Origin: an uncultured Selenomonadales bacterium
GTDB lineage: Bacteria > Bacillota_C > Negativicutes > Selenomonadales > Selenomonadaceae
Reading direction: 5' to 3'
Assembly: GCA_937907035.1 (NCBI GenBank)
Contig: CALCTX010000043.1
Span: 1 to 5,254 of the forward strand
Length of the DNA stretch: 5,254 bases
Of the stretch, positions 1-5,254 are shown one piece after another. The notes under the pieces were generated by a model. It saw only the letters and a list, made by a program, of their open reading frames with translations, was not told the origin of the DNA and searched no databases. Each line of letters starts with the position of its first letter. Within the stretch, counting starts at the first letter, position 1. The translations under genes were made by a program, and so were the position numbers.

Positions 1-57
1 TCTATTAAAATAATTTTTTTTAAAATTAAATAATAAAAAATAAAATATTGTAAAGTA
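1..57. other. A/T-only low-complexity stretch at the window edge
   Basis: Only 3 of the first 60 bases are G or C, against a much more balanced composition in the rest of the window. All three + frames carry stop codons here, including two consecutive TAA codons at 31-36 in the frame of the YcgR-like gene. The start codon and first residues of that gene would be expected here, but no ATG, GTG or TTG in the right frame with a ribosome binding site is present. I see no convincing promoter, hairpin or coding signal. It may be a foreign or degenerate sequence joined to the operon, or poor sequence at a contig end. Confidence 0.6.
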
Positions 58-240
58 AATGAAAATGAAGAGAAATTCTTAAGCAGAATAGAAGATATAA
101 AAGACGATGAGCTGGTTGTTGCCATGCCGCTTGATCATAAACGGCGACCGATTATTCCTATGATGGGAGAGTAGGTCTATGGCTTAGCTGTCGGGGATCA
201 ATGCCGGTTTCGCTTCTTTAGCAAGTATCGGGGCAAGGAA
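58..240 (+). pseudogene. Remnant of the N-terminal (PilZN/YcgR-N) half of a YcgR-like flagellar brake gene, interrupted by TAG at 172-174
   Basis: The frame containing the downstream PilZ ORF stays protein-like upstream of its ATG. Codons from about 58 read N-E-N-E-E-K-F-L-S-R-I-E-D-I, then D-E-L-V-V-A-M-P-L near 109-132, then a TAG at 172-174. It resumes as V-Y-G-L-A-V-G-D and R-F-R-F-F-S-K-Y up to base 240. This pattern (short beta strands, S-R-I-E-D, a P-L motif, G-x-x-V near the domain middle) matches the N-terminal domain that precedes PilZ in YcgR-like proteins and mediates contact with the flagellar motor. The start codon and first roughly 10-20 residues are absent, where the A/T stretch begins. 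A single C-to-T change of a CAG codon would produce the stop, but the ancestral codon is unknown. The domain assignment is from family knowledge; the frame continuity and stop are seen directly. Confidence 0.7.
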
Positions 241-675
241 ATGCGGGAGATTCCGGTGTGGCGGATATCGAAACCGACTGAAGTGGAAAGATTTCAGAAT
301 CGTGAGTTTGTCCGGGTCAGAGTTGATCTGCCGATAAATATACAAGTGGTCGATCCGGATGAAGGACTCAGACCGGTTGAGACTACACGGACAATTAATA
401 TGAGTGGCAGTGGCATAGCATTTGTTTATAAGAAAAGGATTCCGGAAGGAACACAGGTTACTTTGGAAATATTTAACTTGCCGGACATGGGTACGTTAAG
501 GGTTATGGGGAAAGTAATGCGGTGTTCAGAGATTGAATTGCCAAAATCGGGAAAGGTATTTCAGATAGGTACTAAAATGATGGATTTGCCACGGCCTATC
601 AGAAATCGGTTAATAAAGTTTATTTTTGAGATACAGAGGAAAGAATTATCAAAAGGCATAGAGATGGGCGGGTGA
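241..675 (+). CDS. PilZ-domain protein (C-terminal part of a disrupted YcgR-like flagellar brake)
   Basis: The 144 codons carry a complete PilZ domain, the cyclic di-GMP binding module of YcgR/MotI-type proteins that slow or disengage the flagellar motor. Both ligand motifs are visible: RxxxR at residues 21-25 (R-E-F-V-R) and (D/N)xSxxG at residues 53-58 (N-M-S-G-S-G). Full-length YcgR-like proteins are usually about 210-250 residues, so this ORF is only the C-terminal part. The ATG at 241 is merely the first start codon after the in-frame TAG. Its only SD-like bases, AAGGA, sit too close to it, so independent translation is doubtful. The gene ends 4 bases before cheB, and its stop codon lies inside the cheB ribosome binding site, which suggests translational coupling. 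A PilZ gene just upstream of che genes is common in clostridial-type flagellar operons. The domain call is firm; whether a functional protein is made is not. Confidence 0.8.
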   Translation: MREIPVWRISKPTEVERFQNREFVRVRVDLPINIQVVDPDEGLRPVETTRTINMSGSGIAFVYKKRIPEGTQVTLEIFNLPDMGTLRVMGKVMRCSEIELPKSGKVFQIGTKMMDLPRPIRNRLIKFIFEIQRKELSKGIEMGG

Positions 676-676
676 T
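667..676 (+). promoter_or_regulatory. Ribosome binding site of cheB overlapping the PilZ stop codon
   Basis: A GGCGGGTGAT-like run ends just before the TTG at 680 and matches the GGTGAT part of the consensus 16S-complementary sequence. It includes the upstream gene's TGA (673-675). It supports the TTG at 680 as the cheB start, because no closer ATG precedes the receiver domain. Confidence 0.55.
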
Positions 677-679
677 TCT

Positions 680-1813
680 TTGATAAAAGTTATTGTAGCT
701 GAAGATTCGCATTTTATGCGAAAGTTTTTGATCGATGTTTTTGATGGGGCTCCTGATTTTGATGTCGTTGATACAGCGATGAATGGTAAAGAAGCTATTG
801 AGAAAATCCTCAAATATAAGCCGGATGTTGTAACAATGGATATCAATATGCCGATAATGGATGGGCTGGCGGCATTGGAAGTTATCATGAAGGACTGTCC
901 TGTACCGGTGGTAATGTTCAGCAGTCTTACGCAGGAAGGCTCGGAAGCAACATATAAAGCATTGAGTCTTGGTGCGGTAGATTTTATGGCTAAGACGATG
1001 AGCCCTTTGGGGGCTGGGGCTTCGATCAAGGAAGAGTTGTTAAATAAATGCCGGGCGGCAGCGAGATCTAATATGCATATGTTACGCAAACCGTTGCCAA
1101 AGCCACCTGAACCAAGGCCATTGGGGCAGAAGCATATAGAACTGCCGCTGAGAGCGGCGGCTGAACATGCCAAGCAAGTGGCATTAAGTCTTAGAAAACA
1201 GATCAAGCCGATCAGTGAAATGCGAAAGCCGGCGGCAAAAGCACCACTGGGGAAGTTAGTGGTGTTAGGGACTTCAACCGGCGGACCGAAAGCATTGCAA
1301 AGAGTGATACCGATGCTGCCGAAGGATTTGCCTTGCGGTGTGCTGATAGTACAACATATGCCGGAAGGATTTACTAAGACATTAGCGGCAGGATTAAATG
1401 AAATATCGCAAATTTCCGTGAAAGAAGCGGAAAATCATGATATTATAGAAGAAGGGCATGCCTATATTGCACCAGGAAATTATCATATGGTTGTCGAAAA
1501 ACGGGCGGGGCACCGGGAAATAGTTTTGAATCAAGACCCGCCGATTGGGACACTTCGTCCTGCAGCTGACATTTTGTTTAATTCAGCAGCAAAATTTGGC
1601 AAAGATGTGGTTTCCGTTATTTTGACGGGAATTGGAAATGATGGTGCTGAGGGTATGAAAAATATAAAAGATGCGGGCGGTTTTGCTATTGCTGAAGATG
1701 AATCAACAGCGGTGGTTTATGGGATGCCAAAAGCGGTTGCCAAGCTTGGCTTGCCTGATAGGATATTACCGTTGGATAAGATCGCGGAAGCAATTGTGCA
1801 CGCAGTAAAATAA
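680..1813 (+). CDS. cheB: CheB, receptor methylesterase/glutamine deamidase with receiver domain
   Basis: CheB removes methyl groups from receptor glutamates, and in many bacteria deamidates receptor glutamines; phosphorylation by CheA activates it. The 377-residue protein begins with a receiver domain (about 1-120) carrying the acidic pair E8/D9, phosphoacceptor D54 in M-D-I-N-M-P, S81 and K105. An unusually long basic, proline-containing linker follows (about 107-190). The methylesterase domain spans about 191-377. Its catalytic triad is visible as S199 in G-T-S-T-G-G, H226 in Q-H-M-P and D321 in G-N-D-G-A. The TTG start is chosen because the receiver domain begins at once (I-K-V-I-V-A-E-D) and a ribosome binding site precedes it. 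The residue after K105 is threonine rather than the common proline, a minor variation. The gene looks intact. It lies 4 bases after the PilZ gene and 49 bases before cheA. Confidence 0.97.
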   Translation: MIKVIVAEDSHFMRKFLIDVFDGAPDFDVVDTAMNGKEAIEKILKYKPDVVTMDINMPIMDGLAALEVIMKDCPVPVVMFSSLTQEGSEATYKALSLGAVDFMAKTMSPLGAGASIKEELLNKCRAAARSNMHMLRKPLPKPPEPRPLGQKHIELPLRAAAEHAKQVALSLRKQIKPISEMRKPAAKAPLGKLVVLGTSTGGPKALQRVIPMLPKDLPCGVLIVQHMPEGFTKTLAAGLNEISQISVKEAENHDIIEEGHAYIAPGNYHMVVEKRAGHREIVLNQDPPIGTLRPAADILFNSAAKFGKDVVSVILTGIGNDGAEGMKNIKDAGGFAIAEDESTAVVYGMPKAVAKLGLPDRILPLDKIAEAIVHAVK

Positions 1814-1850
1814 CGCAGGCAGTTCCTGCATTACGGATATATGAATAATA

Positions 1851-1857
1851 GGGGGAG
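1851..1857 (+). promoter_or_regulatory. Ribosome binding site of cheA
   Basis: GGGGGAG lies 5 bases upstream of the ATG at 1863. It supports this start, which leads directly into the histidine phosphotransfer domain. Confidence 0.75.
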
Positions 1858-1862
1858 TAAAA

Positions 1863-3086
1863 ATGGAAACGAATCAGTACATGGAAATGTTTTTGGAAGA
1901 GTCGCGCGAACATTTACAGTCGCTGAATGACGGCCTTCTTGGACTGGAAAATGACCCTGAAGATTTATCAATTCTAAATGAGATTTTCCGAAATGCACAT
2001 ACGATAAAAGGGATGTCGGCTACGATGGGATTTACGAAAATTGCCGAGCTCACGCACGATATGGAAAACGTGCTTGACCTTTTGCGTAAGGAACAACTTA
2101 AGGTTACAAGTGAGATCATTGATACTATTTTCAAATGTATAGATAATTTGGAGCAGATGGTTGAAAGCGTTGGTGGTGGCGGCGGTGAGGACATTGTTGA
2201 TGTTTCCGATTTAGTTGCGGCACTCAATGCAATCGCGTCGGGTAATGCTCCGGCGCCGGCGGCTCCGGTTGCGGCAGCCCCGGCAGAGGAAGCTGCGCCA
2301 GCAGAAGAAATTGCTTGCTCTATTGAATATACAGATATTGATAAAGATGCAATAAAGCAGGCAAAGAGCAGTGGGATGCAGGCGTTCCATTTGACGGTAA
2401 CCTTGGCTGACACTTGTATGTTGAAGTCCGCTCGTTCGTATATGGTTATGAACAAACTGGATGAATTCGGTGATGTTCTTAAATCGGTGCCGCCAACTGA
2501 AGATTTGGAACAAGAAAAATTTGAGCATTCATTTGATGTGGTATTAGTTACTGACTCTGAACAGCAGCCGATTGTTGAGGCGATAACTTCTATTTCAGAA
2601 ATTGCTGATGTAAAAGTTGTCGATGCCAATGAGGAAATTAGTGGTGCTTCGGCAAAACCAGCCGCTGCAGCAGCGCCGGCTCCGGCAGCAGCACCAGCTC
2701 CTGTGGCTGATAAGGCCCCGGTACCGGTTGCTAAAGCCGCACCTCCGGCACCGAAGAAAGCGGCAGCACCTGCGGAGAAGAAGTTAAAGAGTGGTCAGTC
2801 CGTCCGTGTAGATATTGAAAAACTTGATTCGTTGCTGAATCTTGTCGGAGAGCTGGTAATCAATAAGGTTCGTTTGGAGCAGATCGGTATCACACATCGT
2901 TTGGTAGAGCTTACTGAGACACTCGAGCAAATGGACCGTGTAACGACAGATTTGCAGTCGGTTGTTATGAAAGTCCGCATGTGTTCAACCGTTTCCCACG
3001 TATGGTTCGTGACTTGGCAAAAGAACTTAATAAAGAAATTAACCTTACTATCGAAGGTGAGGAAACAGAACTCGACCGTACGGTAA
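1863..3086 (+). CDS. cheA: CheA N-terminal fragment (P1, P2, P3) ending out of frame
   Basis: This is the first part of the chemotaxis histidine kinase CheA, which takes signals from receptor-CheW arrays and phosphorylates CheY and CheB. P1 (about 1-103) has phosphoacceptor H46 in H-T-I-K-G-M and the supporting K49 and E68. A glycine run at 104-108 and an Ala/Pro-rich linker (129-149) lead to the P2 regulator-binding domain (about 153-257). A second Ala/Pro/Lys linker (262-309) leads to the P3 dimerisation helices (about 314-373). Homology to CheA stops at M373 (ATG 2979-2981). The last 34 residues, C-S-T-V-S-H to the TAA at 3084-3086, are a frameshifted tail. The correct continuation sits one base back in the next frame from 2981. 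The fragment lacks the ATP-binding P4 and the CheW-like P5 domains, so alone it could at most dimerise and accept phosphate. Normal full-length CheA would be about 690 residues here. Confidence 0.9.
   Translation: METNQYMEMFLEESREHLQSLNDGLLGLENDPEDLSILNEIFRNAHTIKGMSATMGFTKIAELTHDMENVLDLLRKEQLKVTSEIIDTIFKCIDNLEQMVESVGGGGGEDIVDVSDLVAALNAIASGNAPAPAAPVAAAPAEEAAPAEEIACSIEYTDIDKDAIKQAKSSGMQAFHLTVTLADTCMLKSARSYMVMNKLDEFGDVLKSVPPTEDLEQEKFEHSFDVVLVTDSEQQPIVEAITSISEIADVKVVDANEEISGASAKPAAAAAPAPAAAPAPVADKAPVPVAKAAPPAPKKAAAPAEKKLKSGQSVRVDIEKLDSLLNLVGELVINKVRLEQIGITHRLVELTETLEQMDRVTTDLQSVVMKVRMCSTVSHVWFVTWQKNLIKKLTLLSKVRKQNSTVR
2247..2309 (+). repeat. Ala/Pro/Glu low-complexity linker between CheA P1 and P2
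   Basis: Codons for CheA residues 129-149 are almost all alanine, proline and glutamate (A-P-A-P-A-A-P, then A-E-E-A-A-P-A-E-E). Such flexible tethers normally let P1 and P2 move relative to the kinase core. The DNA is locally GC-rich and repetitive. Confidence 0.7.
2646..2777 (+). repeat. Ala/Pro/Lys low-complexity linker between CheA P2 and P3
   Basis: Residues 262-305 are mostly alanine and proline, with lysines toward the end (P-K-K-A-A-A-P-A-E-K-K). This long tether is in the usual place between the response-regulator-binding and dimerisation domains. Tandem GCN and CCN codons make the DNA repetitive and prone to length change between strains. Confidence 0.7.
2979..2983 (+). other. cheA: Frameshift junction in cheA with loss of the conserved P3/P4 border segment
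   Basis: The bases ATGTG hold both the last in-frame codon of the upstream frame (ATG, K-V-R-M) and the first of the downstream frame (GTG, V-F-N-R-F-P-R). In CheA proteins of this kind these two stretches are normally separated by about five residues of the type V-P-I-E-Q. The observed sequence is therefore best explained by a deletion of about 16 bases, which removes those residues and shifts the frame by one. No slippery heptamer (X XXY YYZ) is present, so programmed slippage is unlikely. Confidence 0.8.
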
Positions 3087-3919
3087 TTGATGAGATCGGT
3101 GACCCGATCATGCATTTGTTGCGTAATTCTCTTGATCATGGTGTTGAACATCCTGATGACCGTGAAGCAAAAGGCAAGTCACGTACCGGTGAGGTCGGAC
3201 TTATTGCCCGCCATGAAGGCAATAATGTTGTTATCATGGTAACTGATGATGGTAAAGGAATAGATGCGGAGATTATTCGCCGTAAAGCGATCGAGAAGAA
3301 TATGATAACGCAGGAAGAAGCGGATAATCTCGATGATGATGATGCAGTTCGTTTGATCTTTGCACCGGGCTTCTCGACAGCAGAGAAGATTACTGACGTT
3401 TCCGGCCGAGGCGTTGGTATGGACGTTGTAAAGAGCAAGATAGAAGCTCTCGGCGGTTTTGTTGATGTTGAGACAAAAATTGATGAGGGCAGCGTATTTA
3501 AGATCAAATTGCCTCTTACATTGGCTATTATTCAAGCTCTTATGGTCAAGGTTCAGGAAGAAATGTATGCTATTCCGCTTGGATCCATTGACAGTACGAT
3601 AAATATTACACCGGAGGATATTAAGACCGTTCAGAATAAGGAAGTAATAGTTCTTCGCGGACAGATCATTCCGATTGTGCGGCTTGGCAATATTCTCAAG
3701 GTTCCGCAAGTCAATGAACCTTCGGAAGATATTTTCATAGTAGTTGTTCATATTGGTGAGCGTAAAGCAGGTATTGTCGTTGACAATCTGATCGGGCAGC
3801 AGGAAATCGTTATTAAGACTTTGGGCAAGCTTTTGGCCGGACTTAAATGTATCTCCGGTGCAACAGTTCTTGGCGATGGCCGGGTAGCGATGATTCTTGA
3901 TGTCGGCGCATTGATGTGA
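2981..3919 (+). CDS. cheA: CheA C-terminal fragment (P4 kinase core and P5 CheW-like domain)
   Basis: This frame continues CheA after the frameshift. P4 (about 1-180) has the GHKL ATP-site boxes. These are the N box with H45, N49, D52 and H53 in L-L-R-N-S-L-D-H-G, the G1 box D89-D-G-K-G93, the F box around F127-A-P-G-F131, and the G2 box G142-R-G-V-G146. P5 (about 183-312) is CheW-like, with Y-A-I-P-L and R-G-Q-I-I-P-I-V-R-L motifs, and couples the kinase to CheW and receptors. GTG at 2981 is the first possible start, but no ribosome binding site lies before it, so it is the 3' half of a broken gene and not a designed short protein. If it were translated, by re-initiation or frameshift, the catalytic motifs are all intact, but the dimerisation and histidine domains would be missing. 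It ends 19 bases before cheW. Confidence 0.9.
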   Translation: MFNRFPRMVRDLAKELNKEINLTIEGEETELDRTVIDEIGDPIMHLLRNSLDHGVEHPDDREAKGKSRTGEVGLIARHEGNNVVIMVTDDGKGIDAEIIRRKAIEKNMITQEEADNLDDDDAVRLIFAPGFSTAEKITDVSGRGVGMDVVKSKIEALGGFVDVETKIDEGSVFKIKLPLTLAIIQALMVKVQEEMYAIPLGSIDSTINITPEDIKTVQNKEVIVLRGQIIPIVRLGNILKVPQVNEPSEDIFIVVVHIGERKAGIVVDNLIGQQEIVIKTLGKLLAGLKCISGATVLGDGRVAMILDVGALM

Positions 3920-3923
3920 GCAG

Positions 3924-3929
3924 AGGAGG
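3924..3929 (+). promoter_or_regulatory. Ribosome binding site of cheW
   Basis: A perfect AGGAGG lies 9 bases before the ATG at 3939, just after the cheA stop codon. It is the strongest such site in the window and would let cheW be translated well regardless of the cheA frameshift. Confidence 0.8.
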
Positions 3930-3938
3930 GGAACTGAC

Positions 3939-4403
3939 ATGGCAAAGATAGATAATGCTAATGTAATTGAGGGAGAAGTACAGGTTGTAGCGTTCAAACT
4001 TCGTAAAGAGGAGTATGGCTTTAATATCCTCAATGTTCAGGAGATAAAAGGCTTGACGGACATTACCCGTGTCCCCTTCGCTTCGGATTTTATCAAGGGT
4101 GTAATTAATCTTCGCGGCAGTGTTTTGCCGGTTATCGATCTGAAAAAACGACTCGGCCTTCAGGATACGCCGTATACGGATTCTACACGTATTGTGATAG
4201 TAAAGATTGATGATATTGCGGTCGGAATGTTGGTTGATGCTGTGTCTGAAGTTATTACATTGGATGCGGCTCATATTGACACCAGCAAGACGGTTGATAA
4301 TGAGACAGCTCGTTTTATAATGGGAATTGGCAAGTCGGATGACCGCCTTATTATTATGCTGAATCTGACTGAAATTATTGGAATTACCGAGGATATGAAA
4401 TAA
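3939..4403 (+). CDS. cheW: CheW, chemotaxis coupling protein
   Basis: CheW is the cytoplasmic adaptor that joins the P5 domain of CheA to chemoreceptor tips and builds the signalling array. The 154-residue protein is one CheW domain of normal length. It has an N-terminal strand V-V-A-F-K-L (about 16-21), the receptor-contact segment V33-x-E35-I, V-P at 45-46, and the hallmark G54-V-I-N-L-R-G60 followed by P-V-I-D-L (64-68). No second domain or receiver is fused, which separates it from CheV. The ATG is supported by an AGGAGG site. The gene is intact and sits between cheA and cheC, as in the Bacillus order. Confidence 0.95.
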   Translation: MAKIDNANVIEGEVQVVAFKLRKEEYGFNILNVQEIKGLTDITRVPFASDFIKGVINLRGSVLPVIDLKKRLGLQDTPYTDSTRIVIVKIDDIAVGMLVDAVSEVITLDAAHIDTSKTVDNETARFIMGIGKSDDRLIIMLNLTEIIGITEDMK

Positions 4404-4420
4404 TTTTTCTCGATAAAGAA

Positions 4421-4428
4421 AGGGGGAG
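4421..4428 (+). promoter_or_regulatory. Ribosome binding site of cheC
   Basis: AGGGGGAG lies 5 bases before the TTG at 4434. This decides in favour of TTG over the later in-frame ATG at residue 13, which would leave less than the usual N-terminus before the first active-site helix. Confidence 0.7.
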
Positions 4429-4433
4429 CTGTT

Positions 4434-5051
4434 TTGTCTGAGGATATTCGAGAACTGTCGACTGCACAGATGGATGCTCTGCGCGAAATAGGCAATGTCG
4501 GAGCAGGAAATTCAGCAACAGCGCTTTCACAGATTATAAATCGCCGTATAGATATGAATGTACCAAAGGTTTCTATTGTGCCTTTAGGGGACGTTCCTGA
4601 TATGGTTGGCGGCCCGGATGCAATGGTAGTCGGGGTGTTCCTTCGTGTTTATGGATTGGCGCCGAGTAATATTTTGTTTTTACTTCCACGTGATAGTGCG
4701 TTTTACTTGGTTGATACTCTTATGGGGAAAAAACGTGGTGATACGCAGGTTCTTGATTTTATGGATGAGTCTGCGCTTATGGAAATTGGTAATATATTAG
4801 CCGGTGCATATCTGAATGCATTGTTTACATTTACTAATATCAGTTTGTTGCCGTCTATTCCGGCTTTGGCAATGGATATGGCGGGAGCTATCCTGAGTGT
4901 GGTTTTGATCCAATTGGGACAAATGGGTGATCATGCGTTGGTTATTGAAACGGAATTTTTAAGTGAAGAGGATGACATAAAAGGACATTTCTTCCTTGTT
5001 CCGGATGCTGGATCTTTGGAGACGATTTTGGCGGCAGTGGGAGTTGAATGA
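4434..5051 (+). CDS. cheC: CheC, CheY-P phosphatase and CheD partner
   Basis: CheC dephosphorylates CheY-P and binds CheD, linking the phosphorelay to receptor modification in the Bacillus-type adaptation system. The 205-residue protein has the family's pseudo-twofold layout, with two copies of the phosphatase motif (D/S)xxxExxN followed 22 residues later by proline. Copy one is D14, E18, N21 and P44; copy two is S113, E117, N120 and P143. Both sites are complete, so an active enzyme is expected. The size is normal for CheC, and there is no FliY/FliN C-terminal domain. CheX is usually shorter. The TTG start fits the ribosome binding site. The gap to cheD is one base, indicating coupled translation of the two interacting proteins. 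Confidence 0.95.
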   Translation: MSEDIRELSTAQMDALREIGNVGAGNSATALSQIINRRIDMNVPKVSIVPLGDVPDMVGGPDAMVVGVFLRVYGLAPSNILFLLPRDSAFYLVDTLMGKKRGDTQVLDFMDESALMEIGNILAGAYLNALFTFTNISLLPSIPALAMDMAGAILSVVLIQLGQMGDHALVIETEFLSEEDDIKGHFFLVPDAGSLETILAAVGVE

Positions 5052-5052
5052 T

Positions 5053-5254
5053 ATGGCAGAGCTGATCAGGGTGGGGATGGCTGACTATAAAGTCGGCAAA
5101 GCACCTGCTACGCTTATAAGCTATGGACTTGGCTCATGTATAGGGGTATCTCTGTACGATCCACAGGCAAAAGTTGGAGGGCTCCTTCACATTATGCTTC
5201 CGGATAGTACACAGTCACGGGCCAGTGAAAACTTAATGAAGTTTGCTGATACTG
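5053..5254 (+). CDS. cheD: CheD, receptor glutamine deamidase (5' part, cut by the window edge)
   Basis: CheD deamidates glutamines on chemoreceptors and in Bacillus-type systems forms a complex with CheC that is stabilised by CheY-P. The first 67 codons are visible. They include the catalytic cysteine C29 in G-L-G-S-C-I-G and histidine H46 in G-G-L-L-H, at the same 17-residue spacing as C27 and H44 of Thermotoga CheD. The position matching the third catalytic residue, T21 in Thermotoga, is S23 here. The ATG at 5053 begins one base after the cheC stop; GGGAG at 5039-5043 inside the cheC end can serve as ribosome binding site. The reading frame is open to the right edge, and the remaining roughly 90-100 residues lie outside. 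Confidence 0.93.
   Translation, partial: MAELIRVGMADYKVGKAPATLISYGLGSCIGVSLYDPQAKVGGLLHIMLPDSTQSRASENLMKFADT

Noticed and set aside
1..120. Promoter search, including a flagellar sigma-D type (TAAA and GCCGATA boxes)
   Set aside because: The A/T-rich edge gives many chance -10-like hexamers, but no pair of boxes at proper spacing stands out.
649..1206. Open frame of 185 codons on the - strand opposite cheB
   Set aside because: It lies opposite the receiver domain of cheB and has no start site or domain support.
1815..1829. Small inverted repeat GCAGG-CAGTT-CCTGC between cheB and cheA
   Set aside because: The stem has only five pairs and no T run follows, so it is not a credible intrinsic terminator; the genes most likely share a transcript.
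1874..2629. Long open frame on the - strand opposite cheA (251 codons)
   Set aside because: It is rich in serine and cysteine, has no recognisable domain, and lies wholly opposite well-conserved P1 and P2 coding sequence; it is a shadow frame.
2970..2985. Programmed -1 frameshifting in cheA
   Set aside because: No slippery heptamer and no clear downstream stem-loop are visible, and a -1 slip would still leave out five conserved residues.
3179..4033. Open frame of 284 codons on the - strand across cheA P4-P5 and the start of cheW
   Set aside because: It spans two real genes on the other strand and its translation shows no family-like motifs.
4389..4447. Direct repeat GAGGATAT at the end of cheW and the start of cheC
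   Set aside because: Eight bases in coding sequence 51 bases apart can occur by chance, and nothing suggests an insertion or attachment site.

Overview
The window is a piece of a Firmicutes-type flagellar/chemotaxis operon. Every gene lies on the + strand, packed with gaps of 1 to 49 bases. The order is PilZ-domain (YcgR-like) gene, cheB, cheA, cheW, cheC, cheD, the last running off the right edge. The CheC phosphatase plus CheD deamidase pair, purine-rich Shine-Dalgarno sites (GGGGGAG, AGGAGG), TTG starts and moderate GC all point to a Bacillota member. The order resembles the cheB-cheA-cheW-cheC-cheD stretch of the Bacillus fla/che operon. The CheA and CheW sequences read to me like those of Negativicutes (Sporomusa/Selenomonas relatives) or Clostridia, but this placement is from memory only.

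Layout. Bases 1 to about 57 are almost pure A/T (3 G/C in the first 60) and contain no gene. Bases 58-240 encode most of the N-terminal half of a YcgR-like protein in one frame, interrupted by an in-frame TAG at 172-174. Bases 241-675 continue that frame through an intact PilZ domain. cheB (680-1813) is complete. cheA (1863-3919) is broken: the reading frame shifts at 2979-2983, and the usual five-residue segment at the P3/P4 border is missing, so the gene reads as a P1-P2-P3 fragment and a P4-P5 fragment. cheW (3939-4403) and cheC (4434-5051) are complete. cheD starts at 5053 and its first 67 codons are present.

How the genes fit together. CheA would autophosphorylate when receptor arrays, coupled through CheW, are active, and pass phosphate to CheB and to a CheY not encoded here. 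CheB demethylates or deamidates receptors, CheD deamidates receptor glutamines and binds CheC, and CheC dephosphorylates CheY-P. The PilZ protein would couple cyclic di-GMP to flagellar function. With the sequence as given, the central kinase and the first gene are both damaged, while cheB, cheW, cheC and the visible part of cheD have intact catalytic residues. This fits either early loss of chemotaxis in this lineage or defects in a draft or metagenomic assembly. I see no new type of system; the damage is the notable content.
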